Source: an uncultured Novosphingobium sp.
GTDB lineage: Bacteria > Pseudomonadota > Alphaproteobacteria > Sphingomonadales > Sphingomonadaceae
Length of the DNA: 44,636 nucleotides
Assembly: GCA_937996535.1 (NCBI GenBank)
Contig: CALKVF010000052.1
Coordinates: 1 to 44,636 of the forward strand
Reading direction: 5' to 3'
Within the stretch, counting starts at the first letter, position 1; every line of letters begins with the position of its first letter. A model generated the notes under the pieces. It saw only the letters and a list, made by a program, of their open reading frames with translations, was not told where the DNA came from and searched no databases. Below are positions 7,362 to 15,812 of this stretch, piece after piece. The translations under genes were made by a program, and so were the position numbers.

Positions 7362-8764
7362 ACGCGCTGCAACAGGCCCTGCGCGAAGGTCGTCAGGGTA
7401 TCGTCGCGCGCGCCCATCACCACGATCCGGTCGCCCGGACGGGCGAGGTCGGCAATGCGGCTGGCGCAGTCGTCGCGTGAGGGGACATATTCGGCCTTGC
7501 CGCCGTGTTCGGCGATCAGCCGCACGATCCGTTCGCTGCCTTCGCTGCGATCGACCGTGCCGCCGAAATAGACCGGATCGCACAGCACGGTAAGGTCATC
7601 CGGCCCGAGCAGGCGGGCAAAGACTTCGGCCAGTTCATGGCCCATCTGGCGCAGCGGGCCGTAGCCGTGCGGCTGGAAGAAGGCGATGACCCGGCCGGGA
7701 TGGGTTTTGAGCGTGGCGAGCGTGGCCGAAACCTTGTCGGGGTTGTGGCCGAAATCATCGATCACGGTGACTCCGGCGGGGCTGGTTCCGACAATGTCGA
7801 AGCGGCGGGCTAGCCCGGCGAACGAGCCAAGCGCCGCGACCCCGGCGCCCAGCGGCACCCCGGCGGCATTGCATGCGGCAAGGGCTGCCAGCGCATTGTA
7901 GAGGTTGTGCCGCCCGGGCACTTTCAGCGTCAGGGCATGGGCCGTGCCATCGCGGCGGTCGATCACGGTGGCGGCAAGCCCAGTCGGGCCGGGCACGATC
8001 GAGCCGGGTTCGATCCCGATCATCGCGTCGGCGGCGTCGATCCCGAAGGTCACCAGCGCGCGGGCCCGCAGCGCAAGGGCGGCGGTTTCGGCATCGTCGA
8101 GATTGATTGCGGAAACATCTGATCGGGCGAGGAAATCGCCGAACAGTTCGCGCAGTTCCTCAAGGCTCTTGTGGTCAAGGCTGACATTGCCCAGCACCGC
8201 CACCGTCGGGTTATAAAGCGCGATCGAGCCGTCGCTTTCATCAACTTCGGAAACGAACAGGCCACCGTTGCCGACCCGCGCCGAGGCGAAGGGCGCATCA
8301 GGCGCCACGAAATTCTTCATCACCGCGCCGTTCATGATCGTGGGGTCGCGGCCCGCCTCGGTCATGATCCAGCCGGCCATGCCGGTGACGGTGCTCTTGC
8401 CGCTGGTGCCGCCCACGGCAATGCGGGCGGGCGCAGAGTTGAACAGGTGCGAAAGCAATTGTGCCCGGCTCATCCGGGCGCAGCCGAGGTCGTGGGCGCG
8501 GACCATTTCGGGCACGGTATCCTCAACCGCGGCCGAGGCGACCAGCACCTGATCGGGCGAGGTGATCCCGCTGCCGTCCTGCGCGAACAGGGCAAAGCCG
8601 AGGCTTTCCAGCCAGGCGAACTTTTCCGGCGTACGCCCCTGATCGCGGCTGCGATCCGACCCCGCAACGGCCGCGCCCGCGCCCTTGAGTATCAGGGCCA
8701 GTGGCAACATGCCCGATCCGCCGATGCCGCAGAAGAACCAGGGGTGCTGTGTAAGGTCGCTCAT
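7358..8764 (-). CDS. Mur ligase family protein (MurC/Mpl-like)
   Basis: A 468-residue three-domain Mur ligase. The N-terminal domain has the CGIGGSGM nucleotide loop. The P-loop reads GTSGKST (119-125) where MurC and Mpl usually have GTHGKTT. It is followed by EVDESDGS (173-180), GRHNLYNALAA (from 284) and DDFGHNPDK (336-344), the last in place of the common DDYAHHP. It is therefore a divergent member. The divergent neighbour is an LD-carboxypeptidase, which makes the murein tripeptide that Mpl ligates to UDP-MurNAc, so a role in peptidoglycan recycling is plausible. The start at 8764 is set by homology, as the residues before it are not conserved. A true MurC function is less likely but open. 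Confidence 0.85.
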   Translation of the reverse strand: MSDLTQHPWFFCGIGGSGMLPLALILKGAGAAVAGSDRSRDQGRTPEKFAWLESLGFALFAQDGSGITSPDQVLVASAAVEDTVPEMVRAHDLGCARMSRAQLLSHLFNSAPARIAVGGTSGKSTVTGMAGWIMTEAGRDPTIMNGAVMKNFVAPDAPFASARVGNGGLFVSEVDESDGSIALYNPTVAVLGNVSLDHKSLEELRELFGDFLARSDVSAINLDDAETAALALRARALVTFGIDAADAMIGIEPGSIVPGPTGLAATVIDRRDGTAHALTLKVPGRHNLYNALAALAACNAAGVPLGAGVAALGSFAGLARRFDIVGTSPAGVTVIDDFGHNPDKVSATLATLKTHPGRVIAFFQPHGYGPLRQMGHELAEVFARLLGPDDLTVLCDPVYFGGTVDRSEGSERIVRLIAEHGGKAEYVPSRDDCASRIADLARPGDRIVVMGARDDTLTTFAQGLLQRV

Positions 8765-8817
8765 GGCTCCCCGGTATGCGGCCTTGCGCCCGGGCGCAAC
8801 CGGGTTAGGAAGGATCC

Positions 8818-9645
8818 ATGCTGCGCGTTGCAATCTGTGCCCCGTCCACCCCGTTCACGCCCGAGGACGCCGCGCGCGTTACCGCGCTGGCGCAGGCCGA
8901 ATTTCCGGGGCTTGATCTGCACTTCCATCCGCAATGCTTTGCCGCCGAAGGTCACTTCGCCGGGCCGGATGCCCTGCGCCGCGCGGCCTTCGTCGAATGC
9001 GCCAACGATCCCGCCTTCGATGCGGTGTGGTTCGTGCGCGGCGGTTATGGCGCGGTGCGGATTGCCGAGGACGCGCTGGCCGCGCTTGGACCTGCGGCCT
9101 TGACCAAGACCTATCTTGGCTATTCCGATGCCGGAACGATGCTGGGTGCGCTCTACCGCGCAAAGATCGGGCATCAGGTCCACGCGCCGATGCCCGCCGA
9201 CATCCGCCGCGCGGGCGGCGAGGCGGCGGTGCGGCGCACGCTGGCCTATCTGGCCGGGGACCGCGCCGGGGTTGAACCGTCGCTCGATCATCACCCCACC
9301 GTGGCGTTCAACCTGATGACGCTGGCCATGCTCTGCGGCACGCCGCTGATGCCCGGGCTGGCGGGGCATGTCGTGATGGTCGAGGAAGTGAGCGAATACC
9401 TCTACGCCGTCGACCGGCTGTTTTTCCATCTGACCGCGCATCTGGGCGGGATCGCCGGGCTGCGGCTGGGGCGGGTGGGCGACGTGCCCGAGAACGACCG
9501 CCCGTTCGGCGCATCGGCCGAACAGATCGCGCGCCATTGGTGCGATCGCCATGCCATTCCCTTCCTTGGCACGGCGGATATCGGCCATGACGTTGCCAAC
9601 AGGATCGTGCCCTTCGGGCTTGCGGGGCGCGGCGCGGGGGAATAA
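8818..9645 (+). CDS. ldcA: LD-carboxypeptidase, peptidase family S66
   Basis: 275 residues. The S66 catalytic set is visible: Ser103 in YLGYSDAGTM, Glu189/190 in VVMVEEVSEY, and His257 in DIGHDVANRIVPFGLAG. The WFVRGGYGAVR segment that lines the site is also present. The enzyme removes the terminal D-Ala from tetrapeptides released from murein and yields tripeptides for reuse. There is no obvious signal peptide, so cytosolic recycling fits. It diverges from the Mur-ligase gene across 53 bp, which suggests shared regulation. fabD follows 25 bp downstream with its own strong ribosome site. Confidence 0.9.
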   Translation: MLRVAICAPSTPFTPEDAARVTALAQAEFPGLDLHFHPQCFAAEGHFAGPDALRRAAFVECANDPAFDAVWFVRGGYGAVRIAEDALAALGPAALTKTYLGYSDAGTMLGALYRAKIGHQVHAPMPADIRRAGGEAAVRRTLAYLAGDRAGVEPSLDHHPTVAFNLMTLAMLCGTPLMPGLAGHVVMVEEVSEYLYAVDRLFFHLTAHLGGIAGLRLGRVGDVPENDRPFGASAEQIARHWCDRHAIPFLGTADIGHDVANRIVPFGLAGRGAGE

Positions 9646-9670
9646 CCGCGCGCCGACAGGAGGAATTGAT

Positions 9671-10606
9671 ATGCGCGCATTCGTGTTTCCGGGGCAGGGC
9701 AGCCAGAAGGTTGGCATGGGCGTCGAACTGGCCGAAGCCAGCGCCGTGGCCCGCGCGGTGTTCGAGGAAGTCGACGATGCGCTGGGGCAGAAGCTCTCGG
9801 CGATCATGCGCGATGGCCCCGAAGACGCACTGACCCTGACAGAAAACGCCCAGCCCGCGATCATGGCCAATGCCATCGCCACGCTGCGCGTGCTCGAACA
9901 GGAAGGCGGCATTGCGCTGGCCGACAAGGCCGATTTCGTCGCCGGGCACAGCCTGGGCGAATATACCGCGCTGTGCGCTGCGGGCGCCTTTTCGCTGGCC
10001 GATACCGCGCGTTTGCTCAAGCTGCGCGGCCAGGCGATGCAGGCGGCCGTGCCGGTGGGTGTGGGCGCGATGTGCGCGCTGCTGGGCGCCGATATCGACA
10101 AGGCCCAGGCTCTGGCCGATGCCGCTGCCGAAGGCGAGGTCTGCACCGTCGCCAATGACAACGACCCCGGCCAGGTCGTGCTTTCGGGCCACAAGGCCGC
10201 GATCGAACGCGCGATCGCGCTGGTCAAGGATCACGGGATCAAGCGCGGGGTCGCGCTGCCGGTGTCCGCGCCGTTCCATTGCCCGCTGATGCAGGATGCT
10301 GCCGATGCGATGGCCGAGGCGCTGGCCAAGACCGCGCCGGGCAGTCTGCGCGTGCCCCTGTTCGCCAATGTCACTGCCGCCGTGGTCACCGATCCGGCCG
10401 AGGTCCAGCGGTTGCTGGTCGAACAGGTCTGCGGCCGGGTGCGCTGGCGCGAAAGCGTGATCGCGATGCAGGCCGCCGGGGTCGACAGCTTCGTCGAACT
10501 GGGCGGCAAGGTGCTGGGCCCGATGATCGGGCGCACAGTCAACGACGTAACCGTTACCAGCGTGGTCACGATGGCTGACATCGAAACGCTCATCAAGGAA
10601 CTCTGA
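9671..10606 (+). CDS. fabD: Malonyl-CoA:ACP transacylase
   Basis: 311 residues, the normal FabD length. It transfers malonyl from CoA to acyl carrier protein to feed fatty-acid elongation. Motifs: FVFPGQGSQ at the start, the nucleophile elbow GHSLGEY with Ser94, and catalytic His203 in SAPFHCPLM. The start at 9671 is chosen because AGGAGG lies 7 bases upstream (9658-9663) and the conserved N-terminus begins there; the longer open frame has no support. It is 3 bp ahead of fabG, so the two are an operon. Cytosolic. Confidence 0.97.
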   Translation: MRAFVFPGQGSQKVGMGVELAEASAVARAVFEEVDDALGQKLSAIMRDGPEDALTLTENAQPAIMANAIATLRVLEQEGGIALADKADFVAGHSLGEYTALCAAGAFSLADTARLLKLRGQAMQAAVPVGVGAMCALLGADIDKAQALADAAAEGEVCTVANDNDPGQVVLSGHKAAIERAIALVKDHGIKRGVALPVSAPFHCPLMQDAADAMAEALAKTAPGSLRVPLFANVTAAVVTDPAEVQRLLVEQVCGRVRWRESVIAMQAAGVDSFVELGGKVLGPMIGRTVNDVTVTSVVTMADIETLIKEL

Positions 10607-10609
10607 GCC

Positions 10610-11374
10610 ATGGAAAACCGTCTGTTCGACCTTACCGGCATGACCGCCCTCGTCACGGGCGCGGCTGGCGGCATCGGCTCGGCGATCAGCCACGCGCTGG
10701 CCCGGCAAGGCGCGCGTCTGGCGCTGTCGGGCACCAACCCGGCCAAGCTGCGCGCGTTCCGCGAAGAGCTCAATGACACCTACGGCCACGACCATGTCGA
10801 GATCACCTGCGACCTCTCGAACACCGAACAGGTCGAGCAGCTGGTTCCGGCCACGGTCGACACCCTCGGCAAGATCGACATCCTGGTGAACAACGCCGGG
10901 ATCACGCGCGACAACCTCGCCATGCGCATGAAGGACGAGGAATGGGATGCGGTGATCAAGGTCAACCTTGAAGCCGCCTTCCGCCTGATGCGCGCGGCGA
11001 CCAAGCCGATGATGAAGGCCCGCCACGGGCGGATCATCACGGTGACCTCGGTGGTTGGCGCCACGGGCAATCCCGGGCAGGTCAACTATGCCGCCGCCAA
11101 GGCGGGCTTGGTGGGTCTCTCGAAGTCGCTCGGCCAGGAAGTCGCCAGCCGCGGCATTACCGTCAACTGCGTGGCGCCGGGCTTCATCCGCACCGCGATG
11201 ACCGACGTGCTGCCCGATGCCCAGAAGGACGCGCTCAACGCGCGCATTCCGATGGGCCGGATGGGCGAAGGCGAGGACATCGGCGCGGCGGTCGCCTATC
11301 TCGCCAGCAAGGAAGCCGGCTACGTCACCGGGCAGACCCTGCATGTCAACGGCGGGATGGCGATGATTTCCTAA
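10610..11374 (+). CDS. fabG: 3-oxoacyl-ACP reductase
   Basis: 254 residues of the classical short-chain dehydrogenase family. The NADP(H)-binding TGAAGGIG (16-23), NNAG (94-97), and the catalytic Ser147, Tyr160 and Lys164 of the YAAAK motif are all present. It reduces 3-oxoacyl-ACP in fatty-acid synthesis. The start lies 3 bp after the fabD stop, with AAGGAAC upstream. In most alphaproteobacteria acpP and fabF follow fabG. Here a stem-loop and then dnaN follow, so the acyl carrier protein gene must be elsewhere. Confidence 0.95.
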   Translation: MENRLFDLTGMTALVTGAAGGIGSAISHALARQGARLALSGTNPAKLRAFREELNDTYGHDHVEITCDLSNTEQVEQLVPATVDTLGKIDILVNNAGITRDNLAMRMKDEEWDAVIKVNLEAAFRLMRAATKPMMKARHGRIITVTSVVGATGNPGQVNYAAAKAGLVGLSKSLGQEVASRGITVNCVAPGFIRTAMTDVLPDAQKDALNARIPMGRMGEGEDIGAAVAYLASKEAGYVTGQTLHVNGGMAMIS

Positions 11375-11433
11375 TCTTGCGGTCGCATCGCCGCGCAACC
11401 GGCGAATTTATCCCCAGATTAGCCCGCTTCGCA

Positions 11434-11467
11434 CGCCGCCAGCCTTGCCCGCTGGCGGCGCTGCTTT
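11434..11467 (+). terminator. Stem-loop terminator candidate after fabG
   Basis: A 10-bp perfect stem (11434-11443 with 11451-11460) has a 7-base loop and is followed by CTGCTTTA, only a weak T run. It stands 60 bp after the fabG stop and before the dnaN promoter region. Confidence 0.6.
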
Positions 11468-11553
11468 AAGGAAGATGGACTTAAATCTGGCAGCGCGCAG
11501 CAGTGATTCCGCTTCGGGAACACTGCCGCGCCTCAGGGGGACAAGAGCTGACC

Positions 11554-12672
11554 ATGAAGGCCACAATCGAACGCGCGACGCTTCTCAAGTGCCTGTCGCA
11601 CGTCCAGTCCGTCGTTGAACGTCGCAATACCATTCCGATCCTCTCGAACGTCCTGATCGAGGCGGCTGGTGATGGCACGCTGCGCGTCATGGCAACCGAC
11701 CTTGACCTGCAAGTGGTGGAAACCATGGGCGCGGTTTCGGTCGAAGCCGCCGGCGCGATCACCGTTTCGGCCCACCTGCTGTTCGACATCGCCCGCAAGC
11801 TGCCCGATGGCAGCCAGGTCAGCCTTGAAACCGGCGAAGGCCGCATGGCGGTCAAAGCCGGGCGCAGCCGCTTCAGCCTGCCGACCCTGCCGCGCGATGA
11901 CTTCCCGGTGATCGTCGAAGGCGATCTGCCGACCAGCTTCGAGCTGCCGGCGGTTACCCTGGCGCAGATGATCGATCGCACCCGCTTTGCGATCAGCACC
12001 GAAGAAACCCGCTACTACCTCAACGGCATTTTCATGCACGTCAGCGATGACGAGCTGAAGGCTGCCGCCACCGACGGCCACCGTCTGGCCCGCTTCACGA
12101 TCAAGCGCCCCGATGGCGCCGAGGGCATGCCCGACGTGATCGTGCCGCGCAAATGCGTCGCCGAACTGCGCAAGCTGCTTGAAGAAGCGCTGGACGCGAA
12201 CGTGCAGGTCGATCTTTCGCCCAGCAAGGTGCGTTTTACCCTTGGCGGCGAAAACGGCGTGGTGCTGACCAGCAAGCTGATTGACGGGACTTTCCCCGAT
12301 TACAGCCGCGTCATCCCCACCGGCAACGACAAGCTGCTCAAGCTTGATCCCAAGAGCTTCTACCAGGGCGTCGACCGCGTTGCGACGATCGCCACGGAAA
12401 AGACCCGCGCGGTCAAGATGGCGCTCGACAATGACCGGATCACCCTGTCGGTCACTTCGCCCGATAACGGCACGGCGGCTGAAGAAGTTTCGGCCGATTA
12501 CAGCGCCGAACCGTTCGAAATCGGGTTCAACGCCAACTACCTCAAGGACATCCTTGGTCAGGTCGAAGGTGATACGGTTGAATTGCACCTTGCCGATGCC
12601 GGCGCGCCGACCCTGATCCGTCAGGACGAAAAGAGCCCTGCGCTCTACGTCCTGATGCCGATGCGGGTCTGA
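11554..12672 (+). CDS. dnaN: DNA polymerase III beta sliding clamp
   Basis: 372 residues, matching the three-domain clamp. The N-terminus MKATIERATLLKCLSHVQSVVERRNTIP is typical of alphaproteobacterial DnaN. VMATDLDLQV, the AATDGHRLA motif and the C-terminal LMPMRV also fit. It tethers polymerases to DNA as a dimeric ring. The start at 11554 is the conserved N-terminus; upstream in-frame codons add non-conserved residues. dnaA is not next to it, unlike in E. coli. It is followed 5 bp later by a small exported protein gene that could be co-transcribed. Confidence 0.97.
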   Translation: MKATIERATLLKCLSHVQSVVERRNTIPILSNVLIEAAGDGTLRVMATDLDLQVVETMGAVSVEAAGAITVSAHLLFDIARKLPDGSQVSLETGEGRMAVKAGRSRFSLPTLPRDDFPVIVEGDLPTSFELPAVTLAQMIDRTRFAISTEETRYYLNGIFMHVSDDELKAAATDGHRLARFTIKRPDGAEGMPDVIVPRKCVAELRKLLEEALDANVQVDLSPSKVRFTLGGENGVVLTSKLIDGTFPDYSRVIPTGNDKLLKLDPKSFYQGVDRVATIATEKTRAVKMALDNDRITLSVTSPDNGTAAEEVSADYSAEPFEIGFNANYLKDILGQVEGDTVELHLADAGAPTLIRQDEKSPALYVLMPMRV

Positions 12673-12677
12673 TCGCG

Positions 12678-13061
12678 GTGCGGGGGCTATTGCTGGGCGC
12701 GGCGCTGGCTGTGGCCGGCGCGGCCCCGCTGGCTGCTGAAGTTCCGGCCAAGGCGGCCAGTGCCCCGGCGGTCATCACGCCTGCAGACGATCTGGCCTGC
12801 GCCGCGTGGAGCGCGGTCGTGGTTGGCAACATGAAGGACGGCGAGATCAAGCAGGGCCTGTCGTTCTCGATGGTCTGGTTCATCGGCCGTTGGGAAGCCG
12901 CGACTGGTCAGAAGATCGAGCAGGGGCTGACCAAGGACTACATCGTCAAGCTGACCCCGGACCTGGGCAAAATCGGTCCGGGTTGCGCGGATCGCATGGG
13001 CGATTTCGGTGCGCGAATGCAGGGCCTGGGCAAAAGCCTTCAGGCCGCAGACGGCCAGTAA
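12678..13061 (+). CDS. Small exported protein of unknown function
   Basis: 127 residues from a GTG start 5 bp after dnaN. The N-terminus has a signal peptide (MRGLLLGAALAVAGAAPLAA, likely cut after the Ala-rich end), so the mature protein should be periplasmic or bound outside the inner membrane. The rest is mainly helical, with two cysteines (LACAAW and PGCADRM) that could form a disulfide. No known domain was recognised. The position behind dnaN and ahead of a strong bidirectional terminator argues that it is a real gene. No function is proposed. Confidence 0.7.
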   Translation: MRGLLLGAALAVAGAAPLAAEVPAKAASAPAVITPADDLACAAWSAVVVGNMKDGEIKQGLSFSMVWFIGRWEAATGQKIEQGLTKDYIVKLTPDLGKIGPGCADRMGDFGARMQGLGKSLQAADGQ

Positions 13062-13071
13062 CCGGCCCCTA

Positions 13072-13103
13072 GCGGGCTTTTCACCGTGCCGTGAAAAGCC
13101 CGC
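13072..13103. terminator. Bidirectional terminator between convergent genes
   Basis: A 13-bp perfect stem, GCGGGCTTTTCAC (13072-13084) with GTGAAAAGCCCGC (13091-13103), and a 6-base loop. The A and T stretches inside the arms suit termination from both sides. It lies between the small exported protein gene and the MDR oxidoreductase gene, which converge here. Confidence 0.75.
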
Positions 13104-13118
13104 CGGTTTGCCGCTTTA

Positions 13119-14132
13119 TCAGATATCGACCACGATCTTGCCGAAGTGGGCATTGGCGGCCTGATGCTTGAACGCATCGCCGAGCTTGGCCAGCGGGAAG
13201 TGATCCGAAATTACCGGCTTGATCCCGTTCGCCTCGATCCCGGCGATCATGTCGAGTTGCTGGGCGCGGCTGCCCACGGTCAGCCCCTGAACCCGAAGGT
13301 TCTTGGCCATCAGCAGGCCGGTCTGCACCGGGCCGGCAAAGCCCGCCAGCACGCCGATCAGGGCAACATGGCCGCCGACGCGGGTTGCCACCATCGACTG
13401 GTCGAGCGTGCCCGAACCGCCGATTTCGACCACCGTATCGACCCCGACTCCGCCGGTCAGTTCCAGCGCCTTGGCGCCCCAGTCCGGGGTCTGCTTGTAG
13501 TTGATCAGCAGGTCGGCGCCGAGCGCCTTGAGCTTTTCCAGCTTGGCATCGGACGATGAGGTGGCGATCACCCGCGCGCCAGCCGCCTTGGCGAATTGCA
13601 GCGCGAAGACCGAAACCCCGCCGCTGCCCTGGACCAGTACGGTCGAACCGGGCTTGACCGTGCCATCGACAAACAGCGCGCGCCAGGCGGTCAGCCCGGC
13701 GCAGGTCAGCGTTGCGGCTTCGGCGGCGGTGTAGCCGGTGGGAACACGGGTGAACCAGTGCTGCGGGGTCACCACCACTTCGCGGGCATAGCCATCGATC
13801 CCGTCGCCCGGCACGCGGGTGAAGGCCGAGGTCGGCGCCGCGCCGTCGTTCCAGTCGGGGAAGAACACCGAAGTGACGAGATCGCCCGCCTTGAACTGGG
13901 TCACGCCCGCGCCCACGGCCTCGATCACGCCCGCGCCATCGGACATCGGGATGCGGCCCGCTTCGCTCGGGATCATGCCCAGAACCACCGCGAAATCGTG
14001 GTAGTTGAGCGAGCTTGCCTGCAGACGGACGCGGATTTCGCCGGGGCCGGGCTGGCCCGGATCGGCCAGCGTGACGAGTTCAAGGGTGTCGAGCCCGGCT
14101 GGCGAGCCGACGCGAACAGCGGAAATGGTCAT
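13119..14132 (-). CDS. Quinone-oxidoreductase-like MDR dehydrogenase
   Basis: 337 residues of the medium-chain dehydrogenase/reductase superfamily. The N-terminal GroES-like domain contains SSLNYHDFAVVLG and SDGAGVIEAVG. The Rossmann domain has VLVQGSGGVSVFALQFAKAAGARVIAT. The usual zinc ligands (GHE motif, Cys lobe) are absent, which places it with NADPH:quinone oxidoreductase or enoyl-reductase-like members rather than zinc alcohol dehydrogenases. Cytosolic. The substrate is undetermined. It is a single gene on the minus strand, separated from the ferredoxin reductase by about 110 bp. Confidence 0.9.
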   Translation of the reverse strand: MTISAVRVGSPAGLDTLELVTLADPGQPGPGEIRVRLQASSLNYHDFAVVLGMIPSEAGRIPMSDGAGVIEAVGAGVTQFKAGDLVTSVFFPDWNDGAAPTSAFTRVPGDGIDGYAREVVVTPQHWFTRVPTGYTAAEAATLTCAGLTAWRALFVDGTVKPGSTVLVQGSGGVSVFALQFAKAAGARVIATSSSDAKLEKLKALGADLLINYKQTPDWGAKALELTGGVGVDTVVEIGGSGTLDQSMVATRVGGHVALIGVLAGFAGPVQTGLLMAKNLRVQGLTVGSRAQQLDMIAGIEANGIKPVISDHFPLAKLGDAFKHQAANAHFGKIVVDI

Positions 14133-14245
14133 GATGCATCCTCCGGGAAGTCACCGCGTGACAGCGCGGGCGCGCCGTCCGGGTGGTTGATTTGTGCCGC
14201 GCGGTTAAGGCAGAGCGCGGCGCCGCGCGCAAGAGCGCAGTAAGC

Positions 14246-15565
14246 TTACGACTCCTTGGCGCGGATCATCTCGGCGATATCGACGAACTTCTCGCGCGGG
14301 GCATCGGCGCGGGCGCGGCCTTCCTCGGCGGCCTCGATCCGTTTCCAGTCGCGGAAGGTGACAACATCAAGTTGGCGCTCGGCGGCGAGCGCGTCAAAGC
14401 CCGCGCGGCCGGCTTTTTCGGCCTGGCCAACCACGCCGGCGGCGATGTCCTCGGCGATCTTTTCGATCACCGCGAAGCCATCAGGGCGATTGGTGCCAAT
14501 CGTCCCCGAAGGGCCGCGCCGCGCCCAGCCAACGCAGTAGAGCCCGGGCAGGATGCGGCCTTCGTCGTTGGCAAAGCGTCCGGCGCGCTCGTCAAACGGC
14601 ACGTCGGGAATTCGCGAGGTCTGGTATCCGATGCAGCAGATCACCAGGCCTGCTGGAATGGTATAGACCTCGCCCGTGCCGATCGCGCGCCCGGCTTCGA
14701 CCCGGGTGCGCTCGATCTCGATCCCCTCGACCCGGTCGGTGCCGAGAATGGCCTTGGGAGCGGCATAGAAATCGAACTCGATCTCGATCGGCGTCTCGGC
14801 ATAATGGCTTTCGGGGATCGCCGCGAACGAGCGCAGATGCGTCACCGATTTGCGCAGCCCCGGCTCCAGCAGCGCGTCCCCGCCTTCGTCGGGCAGGTCG
14901 GCGGGATCGACCCGCGGTGCTGCGCGGGTGAGGTGTGCCAATTCGCCCAATTCTTTCGGCGTCATCATGATCTGGTGCGGGCCGCGCCGGCCGACCACGA
15001 CAATCCGCTTGAGCTTGGAGGTTTGCAGCAGGTCGAGCGCGTGGGCGACAATGTCACTCCCGGCAAATTCATCGCGGGTCTTGGCGAGGATGCGGGTCAC
15101 GTCGAGCGCGACATTGCCCATCCCGATCACCACCGCGGTATCGCCCGACAGATCGGGATCTAGGTCCGCGAACAGCGGATGGCCGTTATACCAGCCGACA
15201 AAGGCCGCGCTGCCGAACACGCCGGGCAGGTTTTCGCCGGGCAGGTCCATCTTGCGATCGTGCGGCGCGCCGGTGGCCAGCACCACCGCGTCATAAAGCT
15301 GCTGGAGTTCAGGCACGGTGACATCGCGGCCGATCATCACGTTGCCGACAAACCGGACGTTTTCGGACAGCGCGGTGCTTTCATAGCGCCGGGCCACTCC
15401 CTTGATCGACTGGTGGTCTGGCGCGACCCCGGTGCGGATCAGGCCATAGGGCACGGGCAGCATGTCGAACACGTCGACCCGCACGTCCTCGCCCCATTGT
15501 TTCTGGGCGGCTTCGGCGGTGTAGTAGCCCGCTGGGCCCGAGCCGATGATCGCGATGTGGCGCAT
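14246..15565 (-). CDS. Ferredoxin/adrenodoxin-type NADP+ reductase (FprA-like)
   Basis: 439 residues of the FAD flavoprotein family that includes mitochondrial adrenodoxin reductase and mycobacterial FprA. The FAD-binding GSGPAGYYTAE is at the N-terminus and is followed by DMLPVPYGLIRTGVAPDH, typical of this type. Next come the NADP-binding GMGNVALDVTRIL and the C-terminal YCVGWARRGPSGTIGTNR. It moves electrons between NADPH and ferredoxins, for example for P450s or Fe-S synthesis. The start at 15565 is set by the FAD motif; the upstream extension is not conserved. It diverges from the cyclic-di-GMP gene across 247 bp. Confidence 0.93.
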   Translation of the reverse strand: MRHIAIIGSGPAGYYTAEAAQKQWGEDVRVDVFDMLPVPYGLIRTGVAPDHQSIKGVARRYESTALSENVRFVGNVMIGRDVTVPELQQLYDAVVLATGAPHDRKMDLPGENLPGVFGSAAFVGWYNGHPLFADLDPDLSGDTAVVIGMGNVALDVTRILAKTRDEFAGSDIVAHALDLLQTSKLKRIVVVGRRGPHQIMMTPKELGELAHLTRAAPRVDPADLPDEGGDALLEPGLRKSVTHLRSFAAIPESHYAETPIEIEFDFYAAPKAILGTDRVEGIEIERTRVEAGRAIGTGEVYTIPAGLVICCIGYQTSRIPDVPFDERAGRFANDEGRILPGLYCVGWARRGPSGTIGTNRPDGFAVIEKIAEDIAAGVVGQAEKAGRAGFDALAAERQLDVVTFRDWKRIEAAEEGRARADAPREKFVDIAEMIRAKES

Positions 15566-15764
15566 GGTCAGGCGGCCCTTTCGCGCATGGGGGCGGGCTG
15601 GCAGTGCAAGCTCCGGCCAGAGCTGCAACCGGGCCGAGAACTCCCTTGGGCCATCTATTCCCCCCAACTTTGCCTGTTCTGAGGGGGATCATGCACTGGC
15701 CGCCGGGGCAATACAAGCGCGGTCGGGGCGGAGCAAGGGACGGCGCTTTTCCGGGGGTGAACAA

Positions 15765-15778
15765 GGTTAATTTTAACC
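15765..15778. promoter_or_regulatory. TTAACC palindrome upstream of the first GGDEF-EAL gene
   Basis: GGTTAA-TT-TTAACC is a perfect inverted repeat whose right arm ends 34 bp before the start codon at 15813. TTAACC matches the half site recognised by the cell-cycle regulator CtrA in alphaproteobacteria, although the full CtrA site has a longer spacer. Binding is inferred. The rest of 15566-15812 shows no gene. Confidence 0.4.
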
Positions 15779-15812
15779 GGATTGCAATGGATTGCCCCGC
15801 ATTAGAGCCATA

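Noticed and set aside
9308..11398. Long antisense frame opposite fabD and fabG (about 690 codons)
   Set aside because: Same shadow effect; the plus strand holds two clear enzymes with all catalytic residues.
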